Below the pieces are notes generated by a model. The model searched no databases. It saw only the letters and a list, made by a program, of their open reading frames with translations, and was not told where the DNA came from. DNA of 64,000 nucleotides from Rothia mucilaginosa. Its GTDB lineage: Bacteria; Actinomycetota; Actinomycetes; Actinomycetales; Micrococcaceae. The DNA lies in the NCBI RefSeq assembly GCF_019334805.1, contig NZ_CP079822.1, positions 62,001 through 126,000 of the forward strand, written 5' to 3'. Below are positions 8,815-17,745 of this stretch, one piece after another; positions within the stretch are counted from its first letter, which is position 1; every line of letters starts with the position of its first letter. The position numbers and the translations under genes were made by a program.

Positions 8815-9993
8815 ATGTCTACCCGTATTTTTGTAGATGGTAGCGTGTACAGCCCGGTCGACCCGTACGCAACCGCAATGCTGGTCGAGGACGGTGCGGT
8901 CCGCTGGGTTGGTTCCGATTCAGGCGCGCGTTCAATTGCCGACGAATCAGCCACCATCACCGAACTCGAAGGCGCCCTGCTAACCCCCGCCTTTGCGCGC
9001 GCACTGGCACCGGTAGCAGGCAAAGAAGCACCCGAAATCCTCGACTACCTGCAGGCATACCGCGCAGCCGGCTACCACACCCACACCCTCCTCGCCGGCA
9101 TGGAAGACGTACCCGACCTCGTCTCCGCACTCAGCTACTACACCGCCGAACATGGCACACCCGACATCCGCCTCATCCTCAACGCCACCGGCGTAGAAAC
9201 CGATGAATTGATCAGCGCCATCAAGGCACTACGCCCCCTCACCGAAGGCAAACGCGCCGTCAAGGGCCTGCAGCTGGTCGGCATCTTCGTCGCACCCACC
9301 GAAGCCCCCGCAGCAGCACAGGTAGCCGAAGACGCCGCACTCCTGCTCTCCATCGACGCATCCACCGGCTTCACCACCGCAGCCGATGCCGCACTCGCCG
9401 TACGCGAAAACCGCCCCTGGCTGCCCATCCGCCTCGACGCGGCAATCAGCACCCCGCAAGACCCCATCACCGACGAATACCTCACCAAACTGGCAGAAGC
9501 ACGCATCAACCTGGGCCTGAGCGTCTGCGAACCCGAAGAAGACGAAGAAGCCAACGACACCGTCCAGGCACTCCTCGCACACGCCGGGGGAGAAGCACGC
9601 GAAACCGTAGCCTCCGTAGCACGCCGCGCGAACGCAACCGGCACCTCCATCGCCCTCGGATCCGACACCCAACTCTACGCACCCGGCGCCTGGTCCCTCA
9701 TCCGCGAACTCGTCAACGACGAACACGGCATCTCCGCACGCAGCGCCTTCGCCGCCCTCACTCGCGGCGTATACCGCCTCGCACACGAAGACAACCCCTT
9801 CACCGGCCAACTCACCCCCGACACCCCCGCATACGTAGCACAATGGCGCGTCGAAGCCCTCATGGTCCAAGCACCCGACTCCCGCGTAGCATCGTGGAGC
9901 ACCGACCCCCGCGCTCGCATTCCGTTGCTTCCGGCGCTGGAGGAGGATTCGACTCTGCCCGTCCTGGAATCTATTTACACTGAAAGTAACTAA
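8815..9993 (+). CDS. Amidohydrolase-like protein, probably lacking the metal site
   Basis: 392 residues from the ATG at 8815, which follows GGTGAAAGGA; in-frame starts further upstream have no ribosome binding site. The N-terminal beta region (RIFVDGSVYSP..., MLVEDGAVRWVGSD) and ALLTPAF correspond to the entry of an amidohydrolase TIM barrel, but where active members have an HxH after the PGFxD motif this protein reads LLTPAFARALAPVAG. A later GSDTQLYAPG matches the G-S-D element near the last metal ligand. This suggests a catalytically altered or structural homologue. It sits between helY and the mannosyltransferase. Substrate unknown. Confidence 0.6.
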   Translation: MSTRIFVDGSVYSPVDPYATAMLVEDGAVRWVGSDSGARSIADESATITELEGALLTPAFARALAPVAGKEAPEILDYLQAYRAAGYHTHTLLAGMEDVPDLVSALSYYTAEHGTPDIRLILNATGVETDELISAIKALRPLTEGKRAVKGLQLVGIFVAPTEAPAAAQVAEDAALLLSIDASTGFTTAADAALAVRENRPWLPIRLDAAISTPQDPITDEYLTKLAEARINLGLSVCEPEEDEEANDTVQALLAHAGGEARETVASVARRANATGTSIALGSDTQLYAPGAWSLIRELVNDEHGISARSAFAALTRGVYRLAHEDNPFTGQLTPDTPAYVAQWRVEALMVQAPDSRVASWSTDPRARIPLLPALEEDSTLPVLESIYTESN

Positions 9994-10127
9994 TTTTTTA
10001 GCTTGTCAACACCTTTTTAGGCGGTTTAGGAGCAGTGGAGGCCGCCAATGGTTCAGTTGCTCAAATATTTACCCGGTATACTGGATACCTACACTGCCTG
10101 TTTTATATACACCTGTGAGGGAGTAAT

Positions 10128-10862
10128 ATGCGCGTTCTAACTGTCATCCCGACGTATAACGAGAAGGAGAACCTGCCCATCGTGGTAGAGCGTCTTCGCA
10201 AGGCAGCTCCCGAGGTGGACATTCTCGTGGTGGATGATAACAGCCCCGACGGTACCGGTCAGATTGCTGATGAGCTGTCGGCTAAGGATTCCCAGATTCA
10301 CGTTCTGCACCGCACCGTTAAGGACGGCCTGGGCGGCGCATACCTCGCTGGCTTCGATTGGGGCCTTGAGGCAGGCTACGACGTTCTGATTGAGATGGAC
10401 GCTGACTGCTCGCACCAGCCTGAGCAGCTTCCTTCTCTGGTTCGTGCTGTGGAGGCGGGCGCTGACCTGGCTATTGGTTCGCGTTACGTTCCCGGTGGCA
10501 AGACCAAGAACTGGCCGGCTCACCGCCAGGTTCTCTCGCGCGGCGCTAACCTGTACACCCGCCTGATTCTGGGCACCTCCATTAAGGACATTACCGCTGG
10601 TTTCCGTGCGTACCGTCGTGACGCTCTGCAGCGCCTGAACCTTGAGGGCATCGACTCGAAGGGCTACGTGTTCCAGGTTGATCTGGCGTGGCGTTCTGAG
10701 CAGGCTGGCCTGAAGATTGTTGAGGTTCCGATTACCTTCGTTGAGCGTGAGATTGGCGCTTCGAAGATGGACGGCAACATTATCTTTGACTCCATGTCTA
10801 AGGTGACTCGCTGGGGTATGGCTAACCGCATTCAGAAGCTGAAGAAGGCTCTGGGCAAGTAA
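10128..10862 (+). CDS. ppm1: Polyprenol monophosphomannose synthase (GT2)
   Basis: 244 residues, a family 2 glycosyltransferase of the dolichol-phosphate mannose synthase type. [12 protein letters not shown] begins the fold, [13 protein letters not shown] carries the nucleotide-binding Asp pair, [14 protein letters not shown] carries the DxD metal site, and GSRYVPGG follows. It transfers mannose from GDP-mannose to polyprenyl phosphate, giving the donor for lipoglycans and protein O-mannosylation. It has no membrane segment at the C-terminus and no fused acyltransferase domain, unlike the M. tuberculosis Ppm1. The ribosome binding site is GAGGGAG, and a TATACT box lies at 10077-10082. Confidence 0.9.
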   Translation: MRVLTVIPTYNEKENLPIVVERLRKAAPEVDILVVDDNSPDGTGQIADELSAKDSQIHVLHRTVKDGLGGAYLAGFDWGLEAGYDVLIEMDADCSHQPEQLPSLVRAVEAGADLAIGSRYVPGGKTKNWPAHRQVLSRGANLYTRLILGTSIKDITAGFRAYRRDALQRLNLEGIDSKGYVFQVDLAWRSEQAGLKIVEVPITFVEREIGASKMDGNIIFDSMSKVTRWGMANRIQKLKKALGK

Positions 10863-10911
10863 GCCCGGTAGCTTTTTGCGCAGACGCTTCTCGCGCCTGA
10901 GCTTTAAACGA

Positions 10912-10954
10912 AAGACCGGGGCGGATACATAACGTATCCGCCCCGGTCTTTTTA
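10912..10954 (+). terminator. Terminator after ppm1
   Basis: A 17-bp perfect stem, AAGACCGGGGCGGATAC with its complement, five-base loop, then TTTTT. Confidence 0.95.
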
Positions 10955-11005
10955 TGCTGTCTGTAGCGCTCTTTCCTGGCTCATGTACCGACGGAACCAG
11001 CGCCA

Positions 11006-11054
11006 AAACAAGAAGCCCGCTAAGAGCACGAGTGGTGCTTAGCGGGCCCTTCTT
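11006..11054 (-). terminator. Terminator after rbpA
   Basis: On the minus strand GCCCGCTAAG-CAC pairs with GTG-(CT)-CTTAGCGGGC, extended by AAGAA/TTCTT, and is followed by TGTTTTG. It lies 47 bases past the rbpA stop. Confidence 0.85.
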
Positions 11055-11100
11055 ACAGCGCGGGCTTCTACAGCGTTTCTACGGCGCCTCTACGGCGCTT

Positions 11101-11439
11101 TTAGAGCGCGTAGTGCTTGCGGTAGTATTCTAGGCGGTCTTCCAGAGTCTTTTCCAGCTCTTCGATGCTGCGGCGTTCCATGAGCATATCCCAGTGGGTA
11201 CGTGCGGGCTTCTCTTCTTCGGCGTCTGCGGTGGAGTCGCCGTTGACGAGGTATGCTTCCTTGCCGGACTTTGCGGTCCATACCGAGGGGATTTCTGCTT
11301 CTGCCGCGAAGGTCACGAAAACGCGGTCACCGTCTGCGGTACGGTATTCGACGCGCTGGCGGGGCGCGGGCTGTACGTTCGATTCGGTTTCCATCGACTG
11401 GGAACCCAGGCGCATACCGCGCAGGCTACGATCGCTCAT
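11101..11439 (-). CDS. rbpA: RNA polymerase-binding protein RbpA
   Basis: 112 residues from the ATG at 11439, preceded by CTGGAGG; a longer in-frame form (start 11484) adds 15 residues without a ribosome binding site. MSDRSLRGMRLGSQSMETE and the near-invariant THWDMLMERRSIEELEK match actinobacterial RbpA, which stabilises sigma-A/SigB holoenzyme and promotes open-complex formation. The central core domain is TADGDRVFVTFAAEAEIP. There are no cysteines, as in the M. tuberculosis protein and unlike the zinc-binding Streptomyces form. It stands alone between terminators. Confidence 0.95.
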   Translation of the reverse strand: MSDRSLRGMRLGSQSMETESNVQPAPRQRVEYRTADGDRVFVTFAAEAEIPSVWTAKSGKEAYLVNGDSTADAEEEKPARTHWDMLMERRSIEELEKTLEDRLEYYRKHYAL

Positions 11440-11628
11440 TTTTCCTCCAGTGTCGTCGGGTGCGCTCTTTGGCGCTTTAGGCATAACGTTGGGCGGGGGA
11501 GAACTATTCCCTCGAACGTTTACAAAACATCCATTATATCGGTAATAGTCTCCACCCGCCCAGCGTGGTGGTGTTTATTCGGCGTGATTTTTGGTGATTC
11601 ACGCCTTTTTATGCGTTAGATTTCGCGT

Positions 11629-12624
11629 TTAGCCGTTGATGCCGTAGCTTCCGGGTGCCTGCGGTGCGCTCTTGGGTGCCTGTGCTGCGGGCTTCTTCGG
11701 TGCGTCTGCCAGGTCGGATGCGGGCAGGGTGCCGAATGCGTTGCCCAGGCCGCGCAGTGCATCGCCGAGTTCGGTCGGGATGAACCAGAGCTTGTTGGCG
11801 TCGCCTTCGGCGAGCTTGGGCAGGGTCTGCAGGTACTGGTAGGTGAGCAGCTGCTGGCTGGGGTTGGATTCGTGGATTGCTGCGAAGACCTTCTGCACGG
11901 CTTCGGCTTCACCGTTTGCGCGCAGGATTGCAGATTGTGCGTCACCTTCTGCACGAAGGATTTGCGCCTGCTTTTCACCCTCTGCACGCAGGATTGCGGC
12001 GCGGGATTCACCTTCTGCGGTCAGAATGTCGGACTGCTTCTGGCCTTCTGCGGTGAGGATTGCGGCGCGACGGTCACGCTCTGCACGCATCTGCTTCTCC
12101 ATGGAGTCCTGGATGGATACCGGGGGCTGGATTTCCTTGATGTCCACGCGGGAGACGCGCAGGCCCCAGCGGCCGGTGGTGGAGTCGAGTACGCCTCGCA
12201 GTTCAGCGTTGATCTGGTCGCGGGAGGTGAGGGTCTGCTCCAGGTTCAGGCCACCGACGACGTTACGCAGGGTTGCGCTGGTCAGCTCGTCCACGGCGCG
12301 AATGTAGTTGGTGATTTCGTAGGTTGCCGAGCGCGGGTCGGTGACCTGGAAGTACACGACGGTGTCGATACCGACCACGAGGTTATCTTCGGTAATCACT
12401 GACTGCGAGGGGAAGGAAACGACCTGTTCACGCAGGTCGATGAGGGGCAGCACGCGGTCAACTACGGGGATGACGATGTGCAGGCCGGGGTTGAGGACGG
12501 CGTGGAACTTACCCAGTCGTTCGACGATGCCGGCTCGTCCCTGCGGGATGACGCGCACGGTCTTTGCGAGCATCGTCAGCACGAAGAGGATGAGTAGGAC
12601 CGTCAGAATAAGGCTGATAGGCAT
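11629..12624 (-). CDS. SPFH/Band 7 membrane protein (QmcA/stomatin type)
   Basis: 331 residues: an N-terminal membrane helix (LILTVLLILFVLTMLA), a Band 7/SPFH domain (RVIPQGRAGIVERLGKFH, DLREQVVSFPSQSVITEDN, VSRVDIKEIQPP), then a coiled region of seven-residue repeats of the form ILxAEGE (residues about 190-245) and an Ala/Pro-rich tail. Stomatin-type proteins scaffold membrane microdomains and hold membrane proteases. Its partner NfeD is encoded just upstream, the usual pairing. Ribosome binding site AAGGAGAAACA. Confidence 0.9.
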   Translation of the reverse strand: MPISLILTVLLILFVLTMLAKTVRVIPQGRAGIVERLGKFHAVLNPGLHIVIPVVDRVLPLIDLREQVVSFPSQSVITEDNLVVGIDTVVYFQVTDPRSATYEITNYIRAVDELTSATLRNVVGGLNLEQTLTSRDQINAELRGVLDSTTGRWGLRVSRVDIKEIQPPVSIQDSMEKQMRAERDRRAAILTAEGQKQSDILTAEGESRAAILRAEGEKQAQILRAEGDAQSAILRANGEAEAVQKVFAAIHESNPSQQLLTYQYLQTLPKLAEGDANKLWFIPTELGDALRGLGNAFGTLPASDLADAPKKPAAQAPKSAPQAPGSYGING

Positions 12625-12716
12625 TGTTTCTCCTTATCGGTGAGTTATATGGTGTGTTTTAGGGTATCTGAACCTGCTTCTAGAGCCGGTATTCAGATGG
12701 GTCTTAGTTGTTGCTC

Positions 12717-13166
12717 TTAGTTGTGGGGGAGAGGCTCTACGATTGCGGTAGCACCCTCAATGGCTCGTACCCTCGCGTGTGATCCTGCAACGAGCGTTCC
12801 GGAGGCGGTGCGTGCCGTCCAGGTGTCGCCAGCTAGTACCACCAAACCGGTTTCACTAGTCACATCTTGAGTGATGCGCACCTCAGCACCAATAAGTGCT
12901 TCAGCATTAGTGACAGCTCCGGTGGCTGTTTTATTGAGTTTCTTCAGCAGCGGCGGGCGCAGACCAAGAACCAAAATTAGGCAGATCACCACGAAAATAA
13001 CGGTTCGAATCAGCATGTTATCCACGAAGGGCGATATTGCTGCGGTGACGCCTGCGCTGATCGCCAGCATGAGAAAGAACAGGTCGAGGCTGAGCATTTC
13101 TATGACGGCGAAAACGAGAGCGAGTGCAACCCAGAGCGTCCAGGGTGTCTCAAAGAGCCAATCCAC
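12717..13166 (-). CDS. NfeD-family membrane protein
   Basis: 149 residues starting at a GTG after AAAGGAG. Several membrane segments in the first half (WVALALVFAVIEML, FLMLAISAGVTAAI, TVIFVVICLILVLGL), then an OB-fold domain (ALIGAEVRITQDV, GLVVLAGDTWTART). Short NfeD proteins work with stomatin-type partners; the gene lies 92 bases upstream of the SPFH gene in the same direction, so one operon is likely. No protease domain is present. Confidence 0.88.
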   Translation of the reverse strand: MDWLFETPWTLWVALALVFAVIEMLSLDLFFLMLAISAGVTAAISPFVDNMLIRTVIFVVICLILVLGLRPPLLKKLNKTATGAVTNAEALIGAEVRITQDVTSETGLVVLAGDTWTARTASGTLVAGSHARVRAIEGATAIVEPLPHN

Positions 13167-13698
13167 GAGTTTTCTCCTTTGATGTACATCAACCGGCGTG
13201 GTTGACGTTGGATCTGCACACGAGGCGACGACACCTTCGTGATGCGGGGTATATCCATTATTTCAGGTGGATTGAGTACTGGCGACGGTTCTGGTGACCG
13301 AGTGAGGTTAATACATGAACTGTTAAGACTTTATTTAGATATGGGGAATCTTGGGTTCATTCTAGACCTCCCTAAAAAGCCGATAATATACATTATGTAA
13401 AGTAGACCTATTTTTCACTACCCCACCGGCTGCTCACCCGTGCTTTCTACGCTCAGGCTGGCACGAATCAAACCTGTGCGCTCCTTGCAGTGCGAGTACA
13501 CTGTTCCATCCGCTATTCTGCGCTCCGTGCGCCTCGCGTCTTCCTCGGCGCTCAGCCGCACGCTCACATGCCCCGAACCTTCGGGCTCCTCAACGCCTCC
13601 AGTTAAACGACAAACACCCGAGACGAGCTCACACCGTTCGGTGCGCCTATCTCGGGTGCCTGTCATCAGCTACTGCGCTTCTTTATTTTGGGGCTTCT
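13167..13698. other. 532-base gap upstream of nfeD and downstream of trpD
   Basis: The part next to nfeD (13260-13420) is AT-rich and likely carries the nfeD promoter. The rest is GC-rich with a structured element at 13609-13664. No convincing gene is present; a minus-strand frame of 82 codons (13418-13666) lacks a ribosome binding site and overlaps that structure. Confidence 0.5.
13609..13664 (-). terminator. Hairpin 35 bases after trpD
   Basis: As minus-strand RNA, GACAGGCACCCGAGA pairs over 15 bp with TCTCGGGTGTTTGTC including two G-U pairs; on the plus strand these become C-A mismatches, so the minus strand is the relevant one. An inner GCACCG/CGGTGT hairpin caps it. There is no proper T run, so it could be a 3' stabiliser rather than a terminator. 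Confidence 0.5.
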
Positions 13699-14769
13699 TT
13701 ATTCTGCGTGCTTTTCGCTGAACTCTACCCATGCGTTGAGCACACGCTCCGCTGCACCGGACGCAATGGATTCGCGCGCATCAGCCAAAGCCTGAGTGAA
13801 CCGGGTTTCAAAGCTTTCGCCGTTGGTCGGGCGGTACGCCACCAGGCCTGCGGCTGCGTTCATCACCACAGCGTCGTGAATAGCGCGTAGCGGGCTCTTC
13901 GGGGCCTCGCCCTCCCCCGCCAAAATTGCACGGAAAACGCCCGCGTTGTACTCGGCGTCGCCGCCACGCAACTGCTCCAGCGGCGCGTTCTGCAGACCGT
14001 ACTCGGTCGGGTCAAAGCGGTACTCGGTCAGTTCGCCGTCTACAGCCTCCCACAGGCGGCTCGTGGTGGCGATGGTCAGCTCGTCCAGACCGTCATCACC
14101 GCGGAAAATCAGGGCGTGATCGCCGCGCTCCGCGAAGACGTGAGCCATCTTCTCAGCCATGACCGGGTTAGCAACGCCGATAGCCGAGGACTTCACGCGA
14201 GCCGGGTTTGTCATGGGGCCCAGGTAGTTGAACGCGGTCGGAATGCCCAGCAGGCGGCGGGTCGGGCCCACGTGGCGCATTGCCGGGTGGAAAGTCATCG
14301 CAAACAGGAACGTGATGCCAGTCTCGCGAGCGCATTCGGCGACTGCGGGAATGGGCATGTCGAGGCGGATTCCGAGGGCTTCGAGGACGTCTGCGGAGCC
14401 GGATTTGGAGGTGGAGGCGCGGTTGCCGTGTTTGACGACGGTGGCGCCGGTGCCTGCGATGACGAGGGCTGCCATGGTGGAGATGTTGACGGTGTTTTGC
14501 TGGTCGCCGCCGGTGCCGACGATGTCTACGGCGTGGGGGTCGATGTCGACGGTTTCGGCTTTGGCGATCATGCCGGCTGCGAGTGCGCCGAGTTCTTCGG
14601 GGGTTTCGCCTTTGGAGTGGAGGGCGGTGAGGAAGGATGCGAGGATCGGCTGTTCGGTTTGACCGGTCATGATTTGGTCCATTGCCCAGGCGACTTCGGT
14701 GTCGGTGAGGTTTTGGTGTTTGACGAGCTGGTTGAGGATGTATTTCCAGGTGATTTCGTGCGTAGTCAT
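13699..14769 (-). CDS. trpD: Anthranilate phosphoribosyltransferase
   Basis: 356 residues. Moves the phosphoribosyl group of PRPP to anthranilate, the second step of tryptophan synthesis. Key motifs: DIVGTGGD (PRPP/anthranilate loop), KHGNRASTSKSGSADVLEALG begins at about residue 113, FHPAMRHVGPTRRLLG and the FNYLGPMTNPA segment. Length is normal for the family. No other trp gene is in the window, so trpD is separate from a trp operon here. The start is leaderless: TACACT lies six bases before the ATG. Confidence 0.95.
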   Translation of the reverse strand: MTTHEITWKYILNQLVKHQNLTDTEVAWAMDQIMTGQTEQPILASFLTALHSKGETPEELGALAAGMIAKAETVDIDPHAVDIVGTGGDQQNTVNISTMAALVIAGTGATVVKHGNRASTSKSGSADVLEALGIRLDMPIPAVAECARETGITFLFAMTFHPAMRHVGPTRRLLGIPTAFNYLGPMTNPARVKSSAIGVANPVMAEKMAHVFAERGDHALIFRGDDGLDELTIATTSRLWEAVDGELTEYRFDPTEYGLQNAPLEQLRGGDAEYNAGVFRAILAGEGEAPKSPLRAIHDAVVMNAAAGLVAYRPTNGESFETRFTQALADARESIASGAAERVLNAWVEFSEKHAE

Positions 14770-14775
14770 GTGTTA

Positions 14776-14781
14776 AGTGTA
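14776..14781 (-). promoter_or_regulatory. -10 box of a leaderless trpD transcript
   Basis: On the minus strand TACACT-TAACAC-ATG: the hexamer is six bases from the start codon and no Shine-Dalgarno is present. Confidence 0.6.
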
Positions 14782-14879
14782 AAACCCCCGCCGCGTATCT
14801 GCATGGTTGGGTGCAGTATGCGAGACGGGGGTTTGTTAGGTGTGTTGCGCTTTAGTGGCGCGTGGTGGGTGCCTTCGGT

Positions 14880-15233
14880 TTAGTGGAAGGAGTCACCGCA
14901 TGCGCAGGAGCCTGCTGCGTTGGGGTTGTCGATGGAGAAGCCCTGCTTTTCGATGGTGTCTTCGAAGTCGATGGTGGAGCCTTCGAGGTAGGGTGCGCTC
15001 ATCTTGTCGACGATGACTTCTACGCCATCGAAGTTGCGGACTGCGTCGCCGTCGAGGACGCGCTCGTCGAAGTAGAGCTGGTAGATGAGGCCGGAGCAGC
15101 CGCCAGGCTGGACGGCGATGCGTAGGCGCAGGTCGGTGCGGCCTTCCTGTTCGAGGAGGGTGCGGACCTTGGTCTGTGCTACTTCGGTGAGGTTGACGCC
15201 GTGGGTCGGCAGTTCGGTGGTGGTTTCACTCAT
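14880..15233 (-). CDS. erpA: A-type iron-sulfur carrier protein (ErpA/HesB family)
   Basis: 117 residues. HesB/IscA fold with the three conserved cysteines: GGCSGL near residue 46 and the C-terminal CAC in SCACGDSF. A-type carriers accept Fe-S clusters from the scaffold and pass them to target proteins. The Suf machinery that would supply clusters is at 48-52 kb. The start ATG follows AAAGGACAACACC. It stands alone, with a terminator on its upstream side belonging to the dipeptidase gene. Confidence 0.93.
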   Translation of the reverse strand: MSETTTELPTHGVNLTEVAQTKVRTLLEQEGRTDLRLRIAVQPGGCSGLIYQLYFDERVLDGDAVRNFDGVEVIVDKMSAPYLEGSTIDFEDTIEKQGFSIDNPNAAGSCACGDSFH

Positions 15234-15413
15234 TGGTGTTGTCCTTTTGTTTGGTTGGTTGCCCGTGTGCGCCGCGTGTGGGTGCGTGTGGGCGTTTTAG
15301 CCTTCACGATACGCGCCCGGGTGTTTGATGTACAACCTAGGGTGTGCATAGTTCGCCGGGGGCGTGAGTTTTGGTGTGGGGGCTTGACATGTAATTCTGC
15401 TTCTAGGATACCG

Positions 15414-15457
15414 AAAAAGTGGGGGTTGGGGTTTGTGACCCTTCTCCCCCACTTTTT
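15414..15457 (-). terminator. Terminator after the M20 dipeptidase
   Basis: AAAAAGTGGGGG pairs with CCCCCACTTTTT; on the minus strand it follows the dipeptidase stop by 10 bases and ends in a T run. The symmetry makes it able to work in both directions. Confidence 0.88.
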
Positions 15458-15467
15458 GTGGATGTTT

Positions 15468-16862
15468 CTAGCGAGCGCCGAGTGCGCTGAGCAGCAGCGC
15501 CTCCGCGAGGATTGCGTTCTTGAAGTCCGGGATGTAGAGGGACTCGTTGGCGCTGTGTGCGCGGGTGTCGGGGTCTTCTACGCCGGTGACGAGGATCTGT
15601 GCCTGCGGGAAGACGTCTTTCAGGTCGGAGATGAACGGGATGGAGCCGCCCATGCCGGTCTGTACGGGTTCGACGTCCCATGCGGCGCGCATTGCGTCGA
15701 GGGCGGTCTGTGCGCCGTCTGCGTCGACTTCGGTGGCGAAGGGCATGCCGGAGTCAACGGCGGTGTAGTTCGCCTGTGCGCCGTGGGGTGCGTGTGCCTT
15801 GATGTGTTCGGCGAGTGCGCGGTGTGCGTTTTCGGGGTTGTCGCCGGGTGCTAGGCGGGTGCTGATGCGTGCGCGGGATACGACGGCGAGGGTGTTGGAG
15901 GAGGTTGCGATGGAGGGGATGTCCATGCCGATGACGGAGATTGCTGGCTGGGTCCACAGGCGGGAGGCGACGCTACCGGTGCCTGCCAGGGGTACGGTGT
16001 CGAGGATGCCGGAGTCGTTGCGGAAGTCTGCTTCGGCGTATTCGAGTTCGGGTTCGGGGGCGCGGTGCAGGCCTTCGACGGCTACGGCGCCGGTGGCGTC
16101 GTGCAGGGTGGCGATGAGCTGTGCCATGAGGGTGTGTGCGTCGAGCATGGGGCCGCCGAACATACCGGAGTGGATGGCGTGGTTGCCGACGCGCACCTCG
16201 ATGTCGCCGGATGCGACGCCGCGCAGGCTGGTGGTCAGTGCGGGTACGCCGGCGCGCCAGTTGGCGGAGTCTGCGACGACAATGTAGTCGGCGGACAGTT
16301 CCTCACGGTAGGTGTTGAGGAAGGAGACGAAGGAGGGCGAGCCTGCCTCCTCTTCGCCTTCGATGAAGAGCTTCACGCCGAGCTTGAAGTCCTCGCCGAG
16401 AGTTTCGTTGAGGGCTGCGAGCGCGGCGAGGTGCACGAGGATGCCTGCCTTGTCGTCTGCTGCGCCGCGTCCGTAGAGGCGGTCGCCCTTGCGGGTTGCG
16501 ACGAAGGGGTCGGTGTCCCACAGGTCGAGGTCGCCGGCGGGCTGTACGTCGTGGTGGGCGTAGAGCAGGATGGTCGGGTAGCCTTCTGCGGCGGGGCGGG
16601 AGGCGATGACGGCGGGCATGCCCTGCTTTTCGGTGCCGTCGGCGGTGGTGTAGGTGGCGCGTTCGATGCGTACGTTGTCGAAGCCTGCCTTGGTTGCGAG
16701 CGCGGCGACTGCCTCGGCGCTACGGTCTACCTGGGTGAGGTCGTGCGATTCCCAGGCGATGGAGGGAATGGCGACGAGCTCGGTGAGGGTCTGCAGGGTT
16801 GCTTCGAAGTTTTTGGTGACGGCGGCGCTGAGGGCGCTGTGGTGGGTGAATTCAGTAGTCAT
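15468..16862 (-). CDS. M20 family dipeptidase / metallopeptidase
   Basis: 464 residues. Zinc-dependent M20 exopeptidase: LLYAHHDVQPAG holds the first metal His and its Asp, RGAADDKAG the bridging Asp, FIEGEEEAGSP the catalytic Glu pair, and the lid/dimerisation domain is interrupted by GNHAIHSGMFGG. SGMPFATEV and GVEDPDTRAHSANE supply the last ligands near the C-terminus. Related to carnosinase-like and CNDP-type dipeptidases, so it probably cleaves dipeptides in the cytoplasm; exact substrate unknown. Transcribed divergently from the DUF3043 gene, and leaderless (TAAGGT six bases before ATG). Confidence 0.92.
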   Translation of the reverse strand: MTTEFTHHSALSAAVTKNFEATLQTLTELVAIPSIAWESHDLTQVDRSAEAVAALATKAGFDNVRIERATYTTADGTEKQGMPAVIASRPAAEGYPTILLYAHHDVQPAGDLDLWDTDPFVATRKGDRLYGRGAADDKAGILVHLAALAALNETLGEDFKLGVKLFIEGEEEAGSPSFVSFLNTYREELSADYIVVADSANWRAGVPALTTSLRGVASGDIEVRVGNHAIHSGMFGGPMLDAHTLMAQLIATLHDATGAVAVEGLHRAPEPELEYAEADFRNDSGILDTVPLAGTGSVASRLWTQPAISVIGMDIPSIATSSNTLAVVSRARISTRLAPGDNPENAHRALAEHIKAHAPHGAQANYTAVDSGMPFATEVDADGAQTALDAMRAAWDVEPVQTGMGGSIPFISDLKDVFPQAQILVTGVEDPDTRAHSANESLYIPDFKNAILAEALLLSALGAR

Positions 16863-16868
16863 GTTTCT

Positions 16869-16874
16869 ACCTTA
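16869..16874 (-). promoter_or_regulatory. -10 box of a leaderless dipeptidase transcript
   Basis: Minus strand TAAGGT-AGAAAC-ATG; six-base spacing to the start codon, no ribosome binding site. Confidence 0.5.
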
Positions 16875-16976
16875 CCCCCACCTTGACCCTGCCTTGGCCC
16901 TAACCGCCGGGTGGTTAGGGTTGTTTCAGTTACTGGTGTGGGCTTGTGGGGGCGGGTTTGGTGTGTGCCGTTCGGG

Positions 16977-16982
16977 TATGAT
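16977..16982 (+). promoter_or_regulatory. -10 box of a leaderless transcript for the DUF3043 gene
   Basis: TATGAT-GGGAGG-GTG: the -10 is six bases from the GTG. The GGGAGG looks like a Shine-Dalgarno but directly abuts the start codon, too close to serve as one. Confidence 0.6.
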
Positions 16983-16988
16983 GGGAGG

Positions 16989-17618
16989 GTGTTTGGTCGT
17001 AAGAAAGAGAAGGCTGAAGCGGAAGCTGTTCAGCCGCAGGTTGTAGAGGAGCCTCAGGCTCCGGTTAATCCGAAGTTCACCCCGAAGAAGGGCCGTCCTA
17101 CTCCTTCGCGTAAGGAGCAGCAGGCGGCTCGTCGTCAGCCTCTGGTTGTTAATGACCGTAAGGAGGCAAAGGCTCGTGAACGTGAGGCGATGGCGAAGGC
17201 TCGTGAGCGTCAGAATGATGCGTTGATGGGTGGCGATCAGCGTTACCTGCCCGCCGTGGACCGTGGTGCGCAGCGCCGTTATATCCGTGATTATGTGGAT
17301 GCGCGCCGTAACCTTGGCGATTTCATGCTGGCTGTGCTGCTGGTTCTGCTCATTGGTGGCTGGATTGCTCAGGGTGTGTCTGGTACGTCTTCTGCGGCGG
17401 CGCCGATTTATTACGGTTCCGTGTACGCAATGTATGCGCTGATGATCCTGTGGGTTGTTGACTACTTCATTTTGTGGCGCAGCCTGAAGAAGAAGCTGAT
17501 TGCTAAGTTCGGTGAGGTTCAGCGCGGTTCTGGCATGTATGCGTTTAACCGTATGATGATGATTCGTCGTATGCGCCGCCCGGTTCCGATGGTGAAGTAC
17601 GGCGAGTACCCGCGCTAA
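16989..17618 (+). CDS. DUF3043 two-pass membrane protein
   Basis: 209 residues from the GTG at 16989. A long charged N-terminal region (Lys/Arg/Glu, residues 1-75) is followed by RDYVDARRNLGDFMLAVLL, two membrane helices (about 115-135 and 150-170) and a basic C-terminal tail with NRMMMIRRMRRP. This pattern, with RYIRDYVDARRNLGDF, matches the actinobacterial DUF3043 family, whose function is not known. The start is chosen because it gives the usual FGRKK start of the family and fits the -10 box. Confidence 0.85.
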   Translation: MFGRKKEKAEAEAVQPQVVEEPQAPVNPKFTPKKGRPTPSRKEQQAARRQPLVVNDRKEAKAREREAMAKARERQNDALMGGDQRYLPAVDRGAQRRYIRDYVDARRNLGDFMLAVLLVLLIGGWIAQGVSGTSSAAAPIYYGSVYAMYALMILWVVDYFILWRSLKKKLIAKFGEVQRGSGMYAFNRMMMIRRMRRPVPMVKYGEYPR

Positions 17619-17642
17619 GTCGTTTGCGCCTTATAGGTGCTT

Positions 17643-17682
17643 GGGGAGAGGTCCTGAAGGTTCAGGCCTCTCCCCTATTTTT
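17643..17682 (+). terminator. Terminator after the DUF3043 gene
   Basis: GGGGAGAGGTCCTGA pairs with TCAGG-CCTCTCCCC (one bulged base) and is followed by a T-rich ATTTTTAT. Confidence 0.9.
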
Positions 17683-17745
17683 ATGTTCTTACGCGAAACA
17701 CATGTGGCTTCTGGGTGAATGTATCGAGGTTAGACGCCGGTACGG

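Noticed and set aside
13418..13666. 82-codon minus-strand frame after trpD
   Set aside because: Composition is plausible but there is no ribosome binding site, it begins within the stem of the hairpin at 13609-13664, and I see no homology.
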